From NCBI GenBank assembly GCA_037577475.1, contig CM075188.1:18767001-18831000 (forward strand): a DNA stretch of 64,000 nucleotides, written 5' to 3'. The stretch comes from Chaunax sp. Z400 (Eukaryota; Chordata; Actinopteri; Lophiiformes; Chaunacidae). The notes beneath the pieces were generated by a model that made no database searches, was not told the DNA's origin, and saw only the letters and a list, made by a program, of their open reading frames with translations. The translations under genes were made by a program, and so were the position numbers. Of the stretch, positions 12,435 to 24,700 are shown piece after piece (the first letter of the stretch is position 1; each line of letters opens with the position of its first letter).

Positions 12435-15400
12435 TTAGGACTGGGAGATCCAGACACACCACATGGAGATGATGACCAGGGCGTAACAGGAGATGAGCAG
12501 CAGATAAATGCGGAAGAGCAGGAAGTCGAGGACATATCCAACATGGCACCACTGGTCCTGCAGCTCGCTGTCCTTCTGCAGCGAGACAAGGTGGGAGCGA
12601 AGGTCTCCCAGGTATTGACAGATCTGTTGCAGTTCAGGCAGAGAAGCTGTGCATGGCAGGAAAATAGCAGAAGGATGGATCACAATCTACACCTTGTTAC
12701 TGCAGCTGGAACTGTTTTTAGGCTGCCTGACCCCGATGATGAGACATATGTCCTTCACTCACATGCATCTATCCATATTTACTTGACCAGAAGTTGTTGT
12801 TTACTGAGTCTGTTTAATTACCTCCATTGTTGGATGGGTTCTGGGTATTTGTCTGACTGGCTGGGTGGATGATCCATGGCCCTGAACCGCTATTTGAGCT
12901 GTCAGGCGTATCCTTTTCTGGTATAGAAGGGGGCTGAAGATCCTCTGGCCATCGGTAGCAGATGAGATTGGCTATGTGTTTCAGGACAACCACCCTCACC
13001 CAGTTAGGAACCTTTTGATATTTCATGGAGCTGTGGTGGAGGACATTGGTAATGATGACCGTCTCCAGTAGACTGATGACCATGAGGGCCAAACACACAG
13101 AGAAATATATACCTAGATCAAAGGATGGATTGACAGAGCAAACGATACAAATTAATAAGGTTGTATGTTAAAGTCTAAACATATCTGCGGGGGGGTAGCA
13201 GTGTTTTTGGTCAGTTCCATTGACTCGTTGATTTCTATTGAGCTTTAATGTCCCAATCCGCAGTACAGTACAGTCTTGGAACCAAAATATAACATTTTCT
13301 CTTTAGTTACACTTTTTTAAAGTACCTAGCTCACCCATTTTTATTGTGAAAATTGTACATGTATTATTCATCTTAACTGAAAGTCACCCTCAATGACTGC
13401 ATGGGTCTCTACAACATGTTCTCACTCCCGACTCATTACCAAAGTTTCATCACCCTATCCACAACCTAAAGTGGACTCTTCTCAATAATTATACCACTAC
13501 ACTAGAGGCCTCTAGAAATAATGCCCGAGGGGTACTACAGTATCATAATCAGAATAGGCATGTTGACACGTTGTAAATGATAATGGCCTGCTCTTCAGCA
13601 GAAACTAGTTTTCCTCATGTATCCTCAAGGATCATGTATTGTCTCATAATACATGATCCTTGAGGACACATGAGGAAAACTAGTTTCTTTTTCTATGACG
13701 TAACATGTCTACATGGCATTTGCATAGATTTATTAAAACATCTAAAAAGAACTACTGTAGGCTGCTTTCCAGTATATTATTGTAGATCATTTCTGAGAAG
13801 AATGGCAGACCTTGCTTTGGAAGTTTGTCTGTTTTCAGTCCATTACATTTCTGTTTGTATATGTCACCTTCTCACGTCACTATCTCTAACCTATGATGGG
13901 CGTGCCGTTTGCTGTGCTAGGCAGCAAGTCGTTCATGATGAGTAGGAAGACAGTATATCCCAAGATAAGGGTCATCTTGAAGGAGGCGCGGTCGACACTG
14001 TGGGGGGGCAGGTAGAAGGACAAGATGTCGATGAGCATGAGGAAGGAGCTGGGGATCAGCAGGTTGACCACGTAGAGCACTGGACGCCGCTTTATGACCA
14101 CCTAGTAAATAACAGCAGAGTCTCACCACCTTTACTGTAAAAGCTATCAATAATGTTATTAAAAAATTCATAGTAGACTATTTATAAAATATATCAAATA
14201 GCTAACTTTACTATCTAAGGAGGGAAATTATATGAAAAAAATATTTTCACCAGAAAACATTTGTAGTTATCCATTATTTCTGTGTTAAAATGGCAATAAC
14301 TGATTTAAGACAAGACAAGACAAGACAAGACAAGACAAGACAAGATACGACAAGACAAGACAAGACAAGATAGGACAAGACAAGACAAGATGCGACAAGA
14401 CAGGACAAGTCATGACAAGATAGGACAAGACAAGACAAGATAGGACAAGACAAGACAAGATACGACAAGACAGGACAAGACAAGACACGACAAGACAAGA
14501 CAAGACAAGACACGACAAGACACGACAAGACAAGACAAGACAAGACAAGACAAGACAGGACAAGACACGACAAGACACGACAAGACAAGACAAGACAAGA
14601 CAAGACAAGACACGACAAGACAAGACAAGACAAGACAAGACACGACAAGACACGACAAGACAAGACAAGACAAGACAAAACAAGACACGACAAGATTTGA
14701 CAAGACAAGACAAGACAAGACAAGACAAGACAAGACAAGATAGGACAAGACAAGACAAGACAAGACAAGACACAACAAGATAAGCCTTTATTGTCTCCCT
14801 TGGGAGAAATTTGTCTTGGGATTTGTTTTTGTGCAGATTAAATAAATTAGAGACCATACAATATTTTTTTTTACCCTTTGCTGTGCTTTATCTCATTGTC
14901 ATATGTTTTATTTAAATCTGTAACATTTTCAGACATTAGAGTAGATAACGCAATGGTTTCTCTCACCCAGAAGGTGATGATGTCCCACTCGTCGATTCCA
15001 AATTTGAGGATGGAGGTCTCCCCCAGTATGTCCACCAGCTCCCATTCTCCACTGGCTTCCAGGTAACGCTTAGAATTTTTGGATATCTCCTTAAATGTCA
15101 GAGCTGGACTGACCCTCACATCCTTTACTGTGAGAGAGAAAATCTGAATGAGAGAGGGAAAACTATGCAGAGAGTTCTACAGTACATTCTAAACAAACCC
15201 AAGTGAATAAGGTCTTTAAATTTATGAGTTTGTGTGATTGTGTAAATGTTAGAAGTCATTCCTCACTGGTGTGCATGTAGGAACCAAATGTAAATGTGCA
15301 GTTCTGCACGTCAAAAGGAAAACTGAAGATCTTGAGGTTGCAGGCTGAGACAAGACGCAGCATCCTGTCCCAGCGAATGTGACCTGTGTGGTTCACGTAG

Positions 15401-18400
15401 ACGTACGGACACGCTTGAGAAACATCATCGTCTACACTGGAAAGGGTGGAAGTGCCAGAGTGAGGGTGAAGTGAAAGACATAATCAGAAACAAAGTGAAG
15501 GAAAAAGCACATTCAGAGTGTAACTAAATGACATCCATGGCAAAACAAACATTGGTGGTCATGTTTCACAATTTATACATTTATTTGCTCTTTTAGCTTT
15601 GCTGGCTGGATTTTCAAAAATGTTTTAACATGATTGTCTATGGCGCCCCCTAAAGGACACAAGTAATGGTGCTTCCCCAGGGACAAAATAAGGGTTGGGA
15701 AACATTTGAAAAATGATGATACAGGCCCATTGGTGTTATCCCCGCCAGTTTTTAAAATTATTAGTTTAGACCACAATACTTTTTGCATGTTGAAATCTAT
15801 CCATCCATCACTTTTTTCATAGCATGATTATGTTTCTCTGGTGGGTCTGGGGGGAGGCTTGCCCTGACTGAGATTCAAACTCAAACTACCAACCTGCTGT
15901 TCCAAGGACAAAGACATTACCACTGAGCCACTCAGCTGCTCTATATGATGACACCCATCTGTGTCTGGGCACCTACTACTACGCAATTAGACATTAATTT
16001 GGGTGTACTAGACCCTCAGGCATCTATTGAATGGAGAAAAAAAAATTGAACTCACAACTCATACACAATGATGTCCGGAGACCAGAGTTGCTTCACGGGT
16101 AGAGAAATTTTGGTGACGCCGTCACACTCATCAGGATCCCAAACCAGGAACTCGTGGTGCCAGTACTTCAATGAAATAAATCAGGAGAGATGTACTGTTA
16201 AACTTGGATCTTAATATTAAAATGTCTGCTTACTTGCACAATAATTTACATTTGCATCAGACTTCCTTACATTTATTTGCAGAGTATTATGTTTTTCCAT
16301 ACTACTTACCAATCGCAGCCACAAGAATGTAGTGAGTATCTGGGTTTTCTCATTCTGAAACATAATAAACCTCATGTAAAGTTGAAACCTCTTGCTATTA
16401 GGTTAGACTTGCCAAAAATGCAATGTCTTTAATGATACAGATGAAAACTTGCAGTGATGAGTTTTTTTCTCCCCACATACAGTATATAGTATGTACAATT
16501 TTATTACAGCAAACATTCCTTGATCTGACATTTATGCTGTCTGCTATAGGGGAGGCTCTGTGAGAACTTTTAAAATCTGAATCTAGATGTCTTCATAGTT
16601 TTCTTAGATCTCAAAGTGACCAAAGTGAACGCACCACACCCAGGACAGCATACAGGGTAAAGGAGATGTTGGTTATGGTGGGATTGCTCAGGTTCACTGC
16701 TGGCCTGAAGGGCTTTAAGTCAAACACAGCCTGCAAGGACGCATGGGTTGGACCGCTGTGGCCTTCTTTACAGGACAGTGTACTGTAACCTAGAGACACT
16801 GACAAGAGAAATAGTGTAAAAACACATGACTTGAAGTTTCCCATTATCATGAGAAACACATTTAAATTTTTTAAATATAAAGCTGTATCAAAACACTTAA
16901 AAATACTGTATTTTACATTGACAGGTTTGCTTACAAATGGTTGAAATGCAATAAAATTATGATTAAATATTTATGAAATGCAAAGTTACTGCATAGAATA
17001 TTATTGCAGACATAAAAATCTTAAAATCAAAATTATTATTATTTTTTTTTTTATAGAAAACGGGCTTGAATAGTAATTCTATTATTAAACTGGAAATTAA
17101 GAATCCAGATACATTGAATTATGTTGGGATATTGATATAATATAGCACAGGACAAAAGGTGTTAGATGGTAGACAGGTCACAATGGCATCTTTTAATTAC
17201 TTGAAAACTTTCCTCAAGCATAATACAGCCTAACAACTCAAATTAGTTGAAAGACTTATTTATTTTGAAATCATCGTTGCTGATTTACCATAAATGTGAA
17301 ATATTTTTGATAGATTGTCAGGGCTTTCTCAGCTTTTACATTCTAATATGCAATAATAAGCATCTATTCAAATTTGATTGGGTAAAACAAAAAAATATGA
17401 CAACATCATAATTATTTAAACCTTAAACAGATAATTTGCTACAATAATTATGACTAACTAATACTTGCTAACTTCAGTTGCAGAGCTAAACATTCTAAAC
17501 AAACACATACAGCTACAATAAACAACGTAGTATTGAATAAAAATAGGTTATCATTACCTGACATTAAGAAAAAACATGAGATGATGGTGATGCTCTGCTG
17601 AGATGGACTCATGACGGAGGTTTCTGATGGACCAAATGTTCTCCACAGTCACTGGTCTACGTGTTAAAGCAAAGATTGCTCCTACCAGCAGAGTAAATAC
17701 ACGCGCAAAACTGGACCAATAGGTATATGCACATTTAGTTACCACTTTAAAACTATGAATATATTTTCTTTGGCTGTAAAACTCGAGTTAAAAGAGGAGA
17801 TTTATTTCTACCCTTATAAGGACATTTAATCCTTATGAATAGAAAAACACAAAATGAAGTAATGTACAGATGGATCATAAACACACAGGACAACACAGGA
17901 CTTGTTATTTCACACCTCTGGTAACCACTCACCCATCTTATTTTTCAAACCCTCCTCCTGTGGGAGGTGGAATCTTTTCCAGTGCTCCAGTGTTGCATAC
18001 TTTGCTATTTTAGTTTTTGTGCTGTTTAGACACTTGTGGCTCAGTGACAAACAGTCAACATATAGTACGTACTGCTTAGTGTGATTTGGCCAACAGATAC
18101 TTGTACGTATAGTTAGTAGAGTTTTATGAGACAAGATCCACAGACCTCATTCTCTATTAGCATAATGACTAGAGAGACAAACAATTTCCTGAAAACCAAG
18201 AAAATAATGGCAAACCAAAACGAACAAACAAACAAACAAACAAACAAACACAAACAAGACGACAGACAAAATTGTTTTTAGAAATGTGTGTTTAGTCAGG
18301 GCAGCTCTATACGGAATATATATGATGCAATTCATTTGGTTTCTCCTGAAAATACAGATTGTCGTATCCCAAAATGTAGCTGTGTGTAAATGTGTGAATA

Positions 18401-18783
18401 TATTTTTTAGAGTTTGTACAATGTTTCTCTTATGTAATGTGTTATAGTTTGTTTGTTTGTGTATGTGTGTTCTTGTTCACCTGCCCAGGGAATATGGATG
18501 GAAATTAGCAAGTATCCAAATCTGGTACAAAACATCTTTTCTTGTCTTTGAGAATGTACTTGTACATGGTCTCTGATATAGATAAATTTAATACATTAAA
18601 AAGGATTTGTAAATCATTGCATTCTGTTTTTATTGACATTTTACATGATGTTTGCATCTTTCAGTTTTAAATATCACCTTCATTACTTTTTGTGCTAATT
18701 TAGCAGATTGTCAAAATTCTTTCTTACTTACGGTGAAGCAGTGAAAAACATATGAAGAGGATTCCAGCTGTCTTTACCTTCAT
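12435..18783 (-). CDS. 5-HT3-like Cys-loop channel subunit, copy B (complete, diverged paralogue)
   Basis: Second subunit of the cluster, clearly older than the A/C pair. Exons: 18732-18783, 16635-16789, 16310-16354, 16056-16165, 15267-15436, 14967-15127, 13891-14101, 12822-13112, 12435-12646; phases agree and give 468 residues. The Cys-loop reads CNLKIFSFPFDVQNC. TM2 is nearly identical to copy A (FKMTLILGYTVFLLIMNDLLP). Loop D is WLRLYW, keeping the Arg that A, C and D have lost. Exon 4 is one codon longer, and the cytoplasmic loop after TM3 is about 30 residues longer and rich in Ser, Pro and Asn. The first exon chosen encodes MKVKTAGILFICFSLLH, matching A and C; a second possible first exon lies at 17558-17612. 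A pentanucleotide satellite occupies intron 6 and a 40-bp-arm palindrome intron 7. Probable poly(A) signal 11907-11912. Confidence 0.88.
13601..13687. repeat. near-perfect 40-bp-arm palindrome with 7-base loop
   Basis: Arms 13601-13640 and 13648-13687 are reverse complements with one mismatch. Intron 7 of gene B. Could be a young fold-back insertion or hairpin-forming element; too perfect for a typical animal microRNA precursor. Confidence 0.9.
14310..14785. repeat. (ACAAG)n pentanucleotide satellite, about 475 bp
   Basis: Nearly uninterrupted CAAGA repeats with CACGA, TAGGA and CAGGA variants. On the minus strand they directly follow AATAAAGGCTTATCTTG at about 14775-14795, the layout of a retroelement 3' end that grew into a microsatellite. 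Intron 6 of gene B. The long Leu-Ser-Cys-Leu-Val frames here are artefacts. Confidence 0.95.
17558..17612 (-). CDS. alternative first exon of channel gene B (signal peptide)
   Basis: A 55-base open segment starts with ATG and encodes MSPSQQSITIISCFFLMS plus one base, ending at a good donor (CAG|GTAATG). Its phase-1 end fits exon 2 of gene B, giving the junction Gly-Tyr-Ser-Thr-Leu-Ser-Cys. The hydrophobic core is typical of a signal peptide, as with the other candidate first exon at 18732-18783. A diverged copy of one 200-bp block lies upstream of each candidate, so both may be driven by duplicated promoter DNA. Either could be the real start or both may be used; the sequence alone cannot decide. 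Confidence 0.5.
17876..18080. repeat. diverged 200-bp direct repeat, copy 1
   Basis: Matches 19478-19690 in the same orientation: shared blocks include CATAAACACACAG, AGGACTTGTT, GGTAACCACT and AACAGTCAA in order. It lies just upstream, in the sense of transcription, of the alternative first exon at 17558-17612. Confidence 0.7.
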
Positions 18784-19477
18784 GTTGTCTTCGAAGCAAA
18801 ATGTCGACAGAACAAATTGTGTATAATATTTCTGAACAGCTTCAGTCTCAACTCGCACCTTTTCCCTCTGAATTACTTGTGTGTCATTGCCTAAACAAAA
18901 ACATTTAGGTCAAACTAGTCAAACACGGATGTCTGTTGTTTATGAAATTGTTTTGAATGTTGTTTCAGTGTTACATGTCAAGTTTGTTTGTACAGATGTG
19001 ACAAACACAGGTCTGATTTAGATCGAATGGTTTGTTGAAAAATGCAAATATCTGTCGCTTCATTGACAATTCAAGACAAATTTACTTTCAAGAACAATGC
19101 AAGCAGCATCAGTGCCTTGAGACATAATTCTAAGTAACTATATATGTATATATTTAGACCTATATATAACTAACTGTATATAATGCCCTAGTTGATTTAT
19201 CTTTTATCTTATTTCAATTCTAAATTTAATTACCTATGCATGTCTTCAATGTCTGGAATATGAAGAGTTCTAAAAACTTTAATTTCATCGTACAACCCAG
19301 TATTGTATAAGGACAAATGAATTGCCTTAATTTTTGATCATTTATAGCTAAATTGGTACCTTAAATGGTACCAATTTGTCAAAACATGTCATGTCAATGA
19401 ATCCATAGCAACATTATAATTTCTATTCTCCCAAAGTATTACTGTATTCTTCATAGACTGGAGGTGGTGTGAAGAGC

Positions 19478-19690
19478 ATAAACACACAGCAAATACAGGA
19501 CTTGTTGTTGAACACCTGTGGTAACCACTTAACCCATTATTTTTTAACACCTCCACCTATGGGAGTTATCTGTTCCATTCTCCGGTGCTGTGTTCAGTAT
19601 TGCTCAACCATATGCTTGTCATGGTTTTATGTTGTTTCAGAAGCCTGTAACTCAATGATCAACAGTCAAAATGTACACAGTTTAGTATTT
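19478..19690. repeat. diverged 200-bp direct repeat, copy 2
   Basis: Partner of 17876-18080, about 1.6 kb away. It lies about 0.7 kb upstream of the main first exon of gene B (18732-18783), so it may be promoter DNA. Confidence 0.7.
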
Positions 19691-19711
19691 AATTGAGCTA
19701 CGCAAAGAGTG

Positions 19712-19716
<5 letters not shown>

Positions 19717-19780
<64 letters not shown>
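19717..19780. repeat. (TA)n(TG)n microsatellite
   Basis: About 36 bases of TA followed by about 28 of TG, upstream of gene B. Confidence 0.95.
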
Positions 19781-19787
<7 letters not shown>

Positions 19788-20139
19788 CTGAATTGCATGA
19801 TTATATGAAACTTTATCAACTCAGTATCTTTCAGTATTTGTTTTGAGCTTATTTTAGCTTGGTTTTTTTGTTAAAATGATTCTATATACTGTTATATACA
19901 GTATCTATATACTTTTTCTTTTTTTTTTACAAACTTTATTGCTTATTTGTGAACATACATACAAAAAATAAAAACATACAACAACACATAGAGTGGAGAT
20001 CTACAGTACATTTAAAAATTATAATTATAAGTTTAAGAAACTAAACACCAGGCATCCTAACTTTTTTCAAGCTGGAGCAGAGAAGAAGAAAAAAAACATC
20101 GAAATCCAACCAGAGACCATAATTTAGAATAACAGTAAT

Positions 20140-20335
20140 TGAGAAAAATCAACACTTTCAAATCTTTCTTGCAGTTCTACTCGAGTTAAGTTTTTTTTAG
20201 TGACGAGAAAAACAGCTTGGAGGAAGTTGAAATTGTATTGAGAGTTTTATCCACCATTCATTTATCTCTTAAGAAAATGGGTGTATCATCTGCGAAGTGA
20301 CATATTTTAAAGTCTTTATTAAAAATTGTAAAGTA
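20140..20335 (-). mobile_element. L1/Tx1-like reverse transcriptase remnant
   Basis: Minus-strand translation reads CHFADDTPIF followed by LRDK, then TLNTIS and SLKKNL: the YADD-type box and downstream spacing of an L1-group reverse transcriptase, with in-frame stops. Short and degenerate, so moderate confidence. Confidence 0.5.
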
Positions 20336-21734
20336 GCCCACTGATATCTTTCCCCCCAAAAAGGTAAAATTAAATGAATTAAAACTACATCCTCAGTAAC
20401 CAACTATACATCCTCAGTAACCAAAAACATGTACAGCACTACATACTGTATGTATGTGTGCTACAATGAGACTGCAACGAGGCAGTACTTTAATACCACA
20501 GTGGAAAAATACTGTTTCTGATAAAAGTCATGCATTACAAATTTCACTTGAATAAAAATAAGGTGAAAGCATACAAATATACTTTTAAGAGCCAACAATA
20601 GATTGTGGAGATCATTGTGGAGAATGGCCCATTCCAAACAAAAATAAAGTGTATTACATTATTGCATTACAATTATTGATGTATTCATATGCACATCACT
20701 TAAATGTTGCTAATCTGCTTGTTCTAATTTTTATACCACTGGGTAGCTTCTAACCCCTCCAAACAAAGTTTTAAACTATATTTTGTTTCAATAATCTCAT
20801 TCTGCAAAGGAAGAAGTAACTTATCAAATGAATGTAGTGGAGTAGAAACCAAAAGTAACAAAATGAGAACACTCAAAACTGTTTACTTTCTAACACTATG
20901 GTACAGACTTAACAATTTAACTTGTGTTGAACAGGCTGTATATTGTAAAGGGGTCTTTTGTCCACAAAAGAGCACAAACACATGAGTCACATTGGTTTGT
21001 GTTGTGACACTTGCATTACAAGATCATGTGGAATAATCTATAGCCTGCATGCCTGAATCACACGTGGTACACAACACTATATAAAAAACACAATGGCACC
21101 ATCTAATGGATATATAGAGTCATTTCTTTTAGTAGAACTCAGTATTTGCTTACTAACCACAGCAGCCAAACACAGTCAGCCTGAACTGTGAGGGCTAAAA
21201 ATGTTTTCGTGAACCTGTTTTCAGATCAATCTTAAAGAATATTACGGCATGTTTTGTCAATGAAGGGTATAACTTGCAGACAATGATCTGAATGATTATT
21301 GGTTTATAGTATCCTAGTTATGAGAGGCAACCCACATTAGAATACTGTGTGTGTAGTTTATCTGTTTAGACCATTAAGTGTGTTGGCCGGTTTTACTACA
21401 AACCCCAGGCAAATACAGGAACACTCTTAAATTTCAAACCTGCAGACATGCATTCACTCCTCCAGTGTTACTGCTATTATTGTGAAGACTTACCTTTCCT
21501 GCGACTCATGTTTATTTTTTAAACCATGTGCTTTTTAAATTTTTTTTTTTTTTACTTTAAGTTCACGGCTTTTCCCCCTGAGGATGTTGACTGTGCTTTT
21601 GAGAGACATTTAAATATTAACGGTCTCTACACTTGTGCAGCGCCATGGGGAAATTCTCTGGTGCACCTTTTTGAGTTTGACTGTATATCTAAAGTTTAAA
21701 TATGCATATTTACTGCTGGCAGCACATAGGTAAA

Positions 21735-24700
21735 TCATGCTGAATAAGAGCTTCTCCAGATCCAGATAGAAATGACGGTGATGAAGCTCACTGAGATGAA
21801 GGCAATGTACAAGCCGAACAGAAGACGATCAATGACCATCCCAATATTCTGCCATTCCTGCGAGGTTTTGCTCCCCTGGAAGTGTTTGTCCACATGGAGG
21901 CGGATGGCCATGAGATCTCGACTCAGCTTCCTCAGTTCATCCAGGGCTGGATCCGGGAAGGGTTTCTCTAGAGCTGCATCACCAGACATGTTCTGAAGAT
22001 TTCTTGAAGAGATGATGTTGGAATTCAATGCTGGTTCAGACAAAAACAAAGAACGGGTTGTTTGAAATCTAAATGTCGAATACTCTCTAATCATATGAGA
22101 CTTATACAGAAAATGTCAAATCTACATTCCATCTTGAATAGGTTGGAAAATAGTTCCTCATTGGCTGGAAGGTTACACACAGACATGGGGGAGAACATGC
22201 AAACTCCACACAGAAAAGTCCCAGATCCCAAGCTGGATTTGAACCCAGGACCTTCTTGCTGTGAGGTAACAGCACTACACTCTGCGCCCCCATGCCATGG
22301 TAGTTTTTTTATAACTTAATATGTAGTCCTATGGTGGTTAATGTCAGTAGTAATCATAATAATAGCAACATACTGTAGCTATACCTGGATTGAGGAAGAC
22401 AGTTACTGTGTTGGTCTTTTTCTTTGGAGGCAGACAAACCAAAACAGCCAGATATTGTAACACGAGGACGCTGAGCCAGTGAGGAACCACACTGTAATCG
22501 TCGGAGCTGTAATGGATATTGGTGATAAGAATTGTCTCCAAGAGGCTGGCCACCATCAGAGCGAGACTGAGTGAGAAGAACACATCTGCAGGAGACATCA
22601 TGAACAGTCAGTATTTCATTAAGGACTGTATCTTTTACATGCCTTCTATCCTGTTTTTCAGTAATATCTTGTTTGTGATCCTTTTTGAGAAAATACATTT
22701 ACATAAAAACCTGTTCATCTCCTCCTATACATGAATATAGGCAGCTAATCCTCTCCATGGAGCCCTGTCGCACTGTAAGAAATAGGTTATAACCAGAGTC
22801 CTAATGTTCAAGTAAACACCACTGAAGCATTTTTATGTAAAATGGATCTTAGTGTCATGTTGGCTCTGGGGTTGTAGAGCTGCTGAGAAAGATTCTCAGA
22901 GCACAGACTGTGAAATACATTTTCTCTTGACTGTAGTGCATAGCTTTTCAAATAAATACATAATGAAATGCAGTCTCTTTGAGGTAGACAGTGAGAAAGC
23001 CCCTTAAGCACCTTTCAAGTGAGACAGCTTGTTTCAAATACTGTAGGTCATGTTGTTAAATTGAATACTCCGTCAGCATCCTGAAAAGTTGCTGAACCTT
23101 TAGATATTATGATAGATATATATTGTTTGATGGTGTGTTAGCAGGATAACTCAAAAAGTTATGAACTGATTTTGATGAAAATTTTGAAGATGTAGGGTTT
23201 GCCCCAAGGAACAATGCATTAAGATTTAGGTGGTCATCTGGATCTTCATCTGGATCCAGAAAATAGGATTCTTTACCATTTCTGGATTGAGGAAGTTACA
23301 AGATCTTTGCTTCTAAATTCATGGATAATTTCTGCAATGTTTGGACAAAATGAGACCAGGACATCCCCATAAGATCCACCACTCATCGAAGTCTGATCTG
23401 GATCTGAGTAACATTCTGAATCTGGTGATCCGGAATGTAAATGGGCTCACAGAAAATTCACTACTGTGAGACAACAAATAACAATACTAAAGTCTTGAAA
23501 CTAAGTTAAACTGTGCTGATTCAGTTAGGTGTAAAATTTGATGTATCTTCAAAAGTTATTGAGCGACCAGTGTGATTCCAAATTCTAGGGGTAGATTTTC
23601 ATGGTCCAGGAGTCATATTATGAGGGTCAAACTATCATGAGACTATTGCTTTTGGGTGTAATGTTATGTAACTGGGAAACTGGTGAAGCCTTGTTGGAGG
23701 TTTGCACTCCCTGAATGCTGTCTACTTGTATATATTTGCAGCCCCCGGGTGTTACAGCCTAAATACATCCTTAGGGTGTGTGCCAAAGCCACCACTACAG
23801 CTCCAACGCTGACCCTATTGGTGAGCAGGCCAAACCAGTACACCACACTTCAACTTCTAACTTCCTGTTTTGTTAAGCAGCAGCAACACTTTTCACAACG
23901 TCACTCAATGCAATATTACTTGAAAAAAGCTTTTAACGGAAATACTTTCAACCTCAGAATAAGTCCCTATCTAGAAACAATGTCCTCCCTTATTGATATT
24001 ATCCTTATTTAAATACGGTTCTTAGCTTCAAATGCACACATCCCTTCAATCCACTCTTGGCATAAAAGTAACACAGGTGTCGCTCACTGATTAGAGGCGT
24101 TGTCTCCCCAGTGACAGGCAGCAGGTCGTTCATGATGAGCAGGAAAACGGTGTAGCCGAGGATGAGGGTCATCTTGAAGGCGGACCGGTCAACACTATGG
24201 GGAGGCAGCAGGAAGCTGAAGAGGTCCACTGTGATGAGGAAGCAGCTGGGGATCAGGAGGTTCACCACATAGAGGATTGGCCTACGTCTTAGAATGAGCT
24301 AGGGAAGAGACACAGGTACAACACCTCTAGATTCTAGTCAGACTTAAGACATTTTTTCTTTATTTTCAAGTTTAGGGCAGGATTCACTTTAGGTTTCTTG
24401 TTCGATTAGATGTTCATTAACCAACATATTATTATTATAAATGATGACAATGATCAGTTAAGTATTAATTAGTAGGCTATACTCTTATTAATGTTCAGTC
24501 TACACTGCATGCATTTAGTATGTCTTTTTAGATATTGCAATTCAAAATAAGTGATAATAGAATAGTTAGAATAATCAAACATGCTTACATAGTATTTGAC
24601 CTGAGAGTAATCCCCTTCTTCTAATACCAGGTAGGAGGTATCTACACTGACACCAACAAGCTCCCACTCCCCTTCAGTCTCAATCACATTTCTGGATGCC

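Larger units (their letters stand above)
18784..20394. other. spacer between genes B and C
   Basis: Holds the upstream region of gene B, one copy of the 200-bp repeat, a (TA)n(TG)n microsatellite at 19717-19780, and an L1-like remnant. No gene seen. Confidence 0.6.

Noticed and set aside
13601..13687. microRNA precursor
   Set aside because: Arms are too long and too perfect, with no bulges, so a fold-back insertion is more likely.
14310..14785. Repeat array as a CRISPR
   Set aside because: A 5-base unit without spacers in a vertebrate intron is a satellite.
14274..14857. Long minus-strand frames rich in Leu-Ser-Cys-Leu-Val
   Set aside because: They are read-through of the (ACAAG)n satellite in all frames and carry no gene signal.
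16790..16859. Start of gene B at Met 16859 without splicing
   Set aside because: The frame is open through a hydrophobic stretch, but a clear acceptor (TCTCTAG) at 16790 and two better leader exons upstream make it more likely intron; kept in mind as a third option.
17554..17745. 63-codon minus frame at the alternative first exon of gene B
   Set aside because: It is in another frame; only the MSPSQQSIT frame splices in phase to exon 2.
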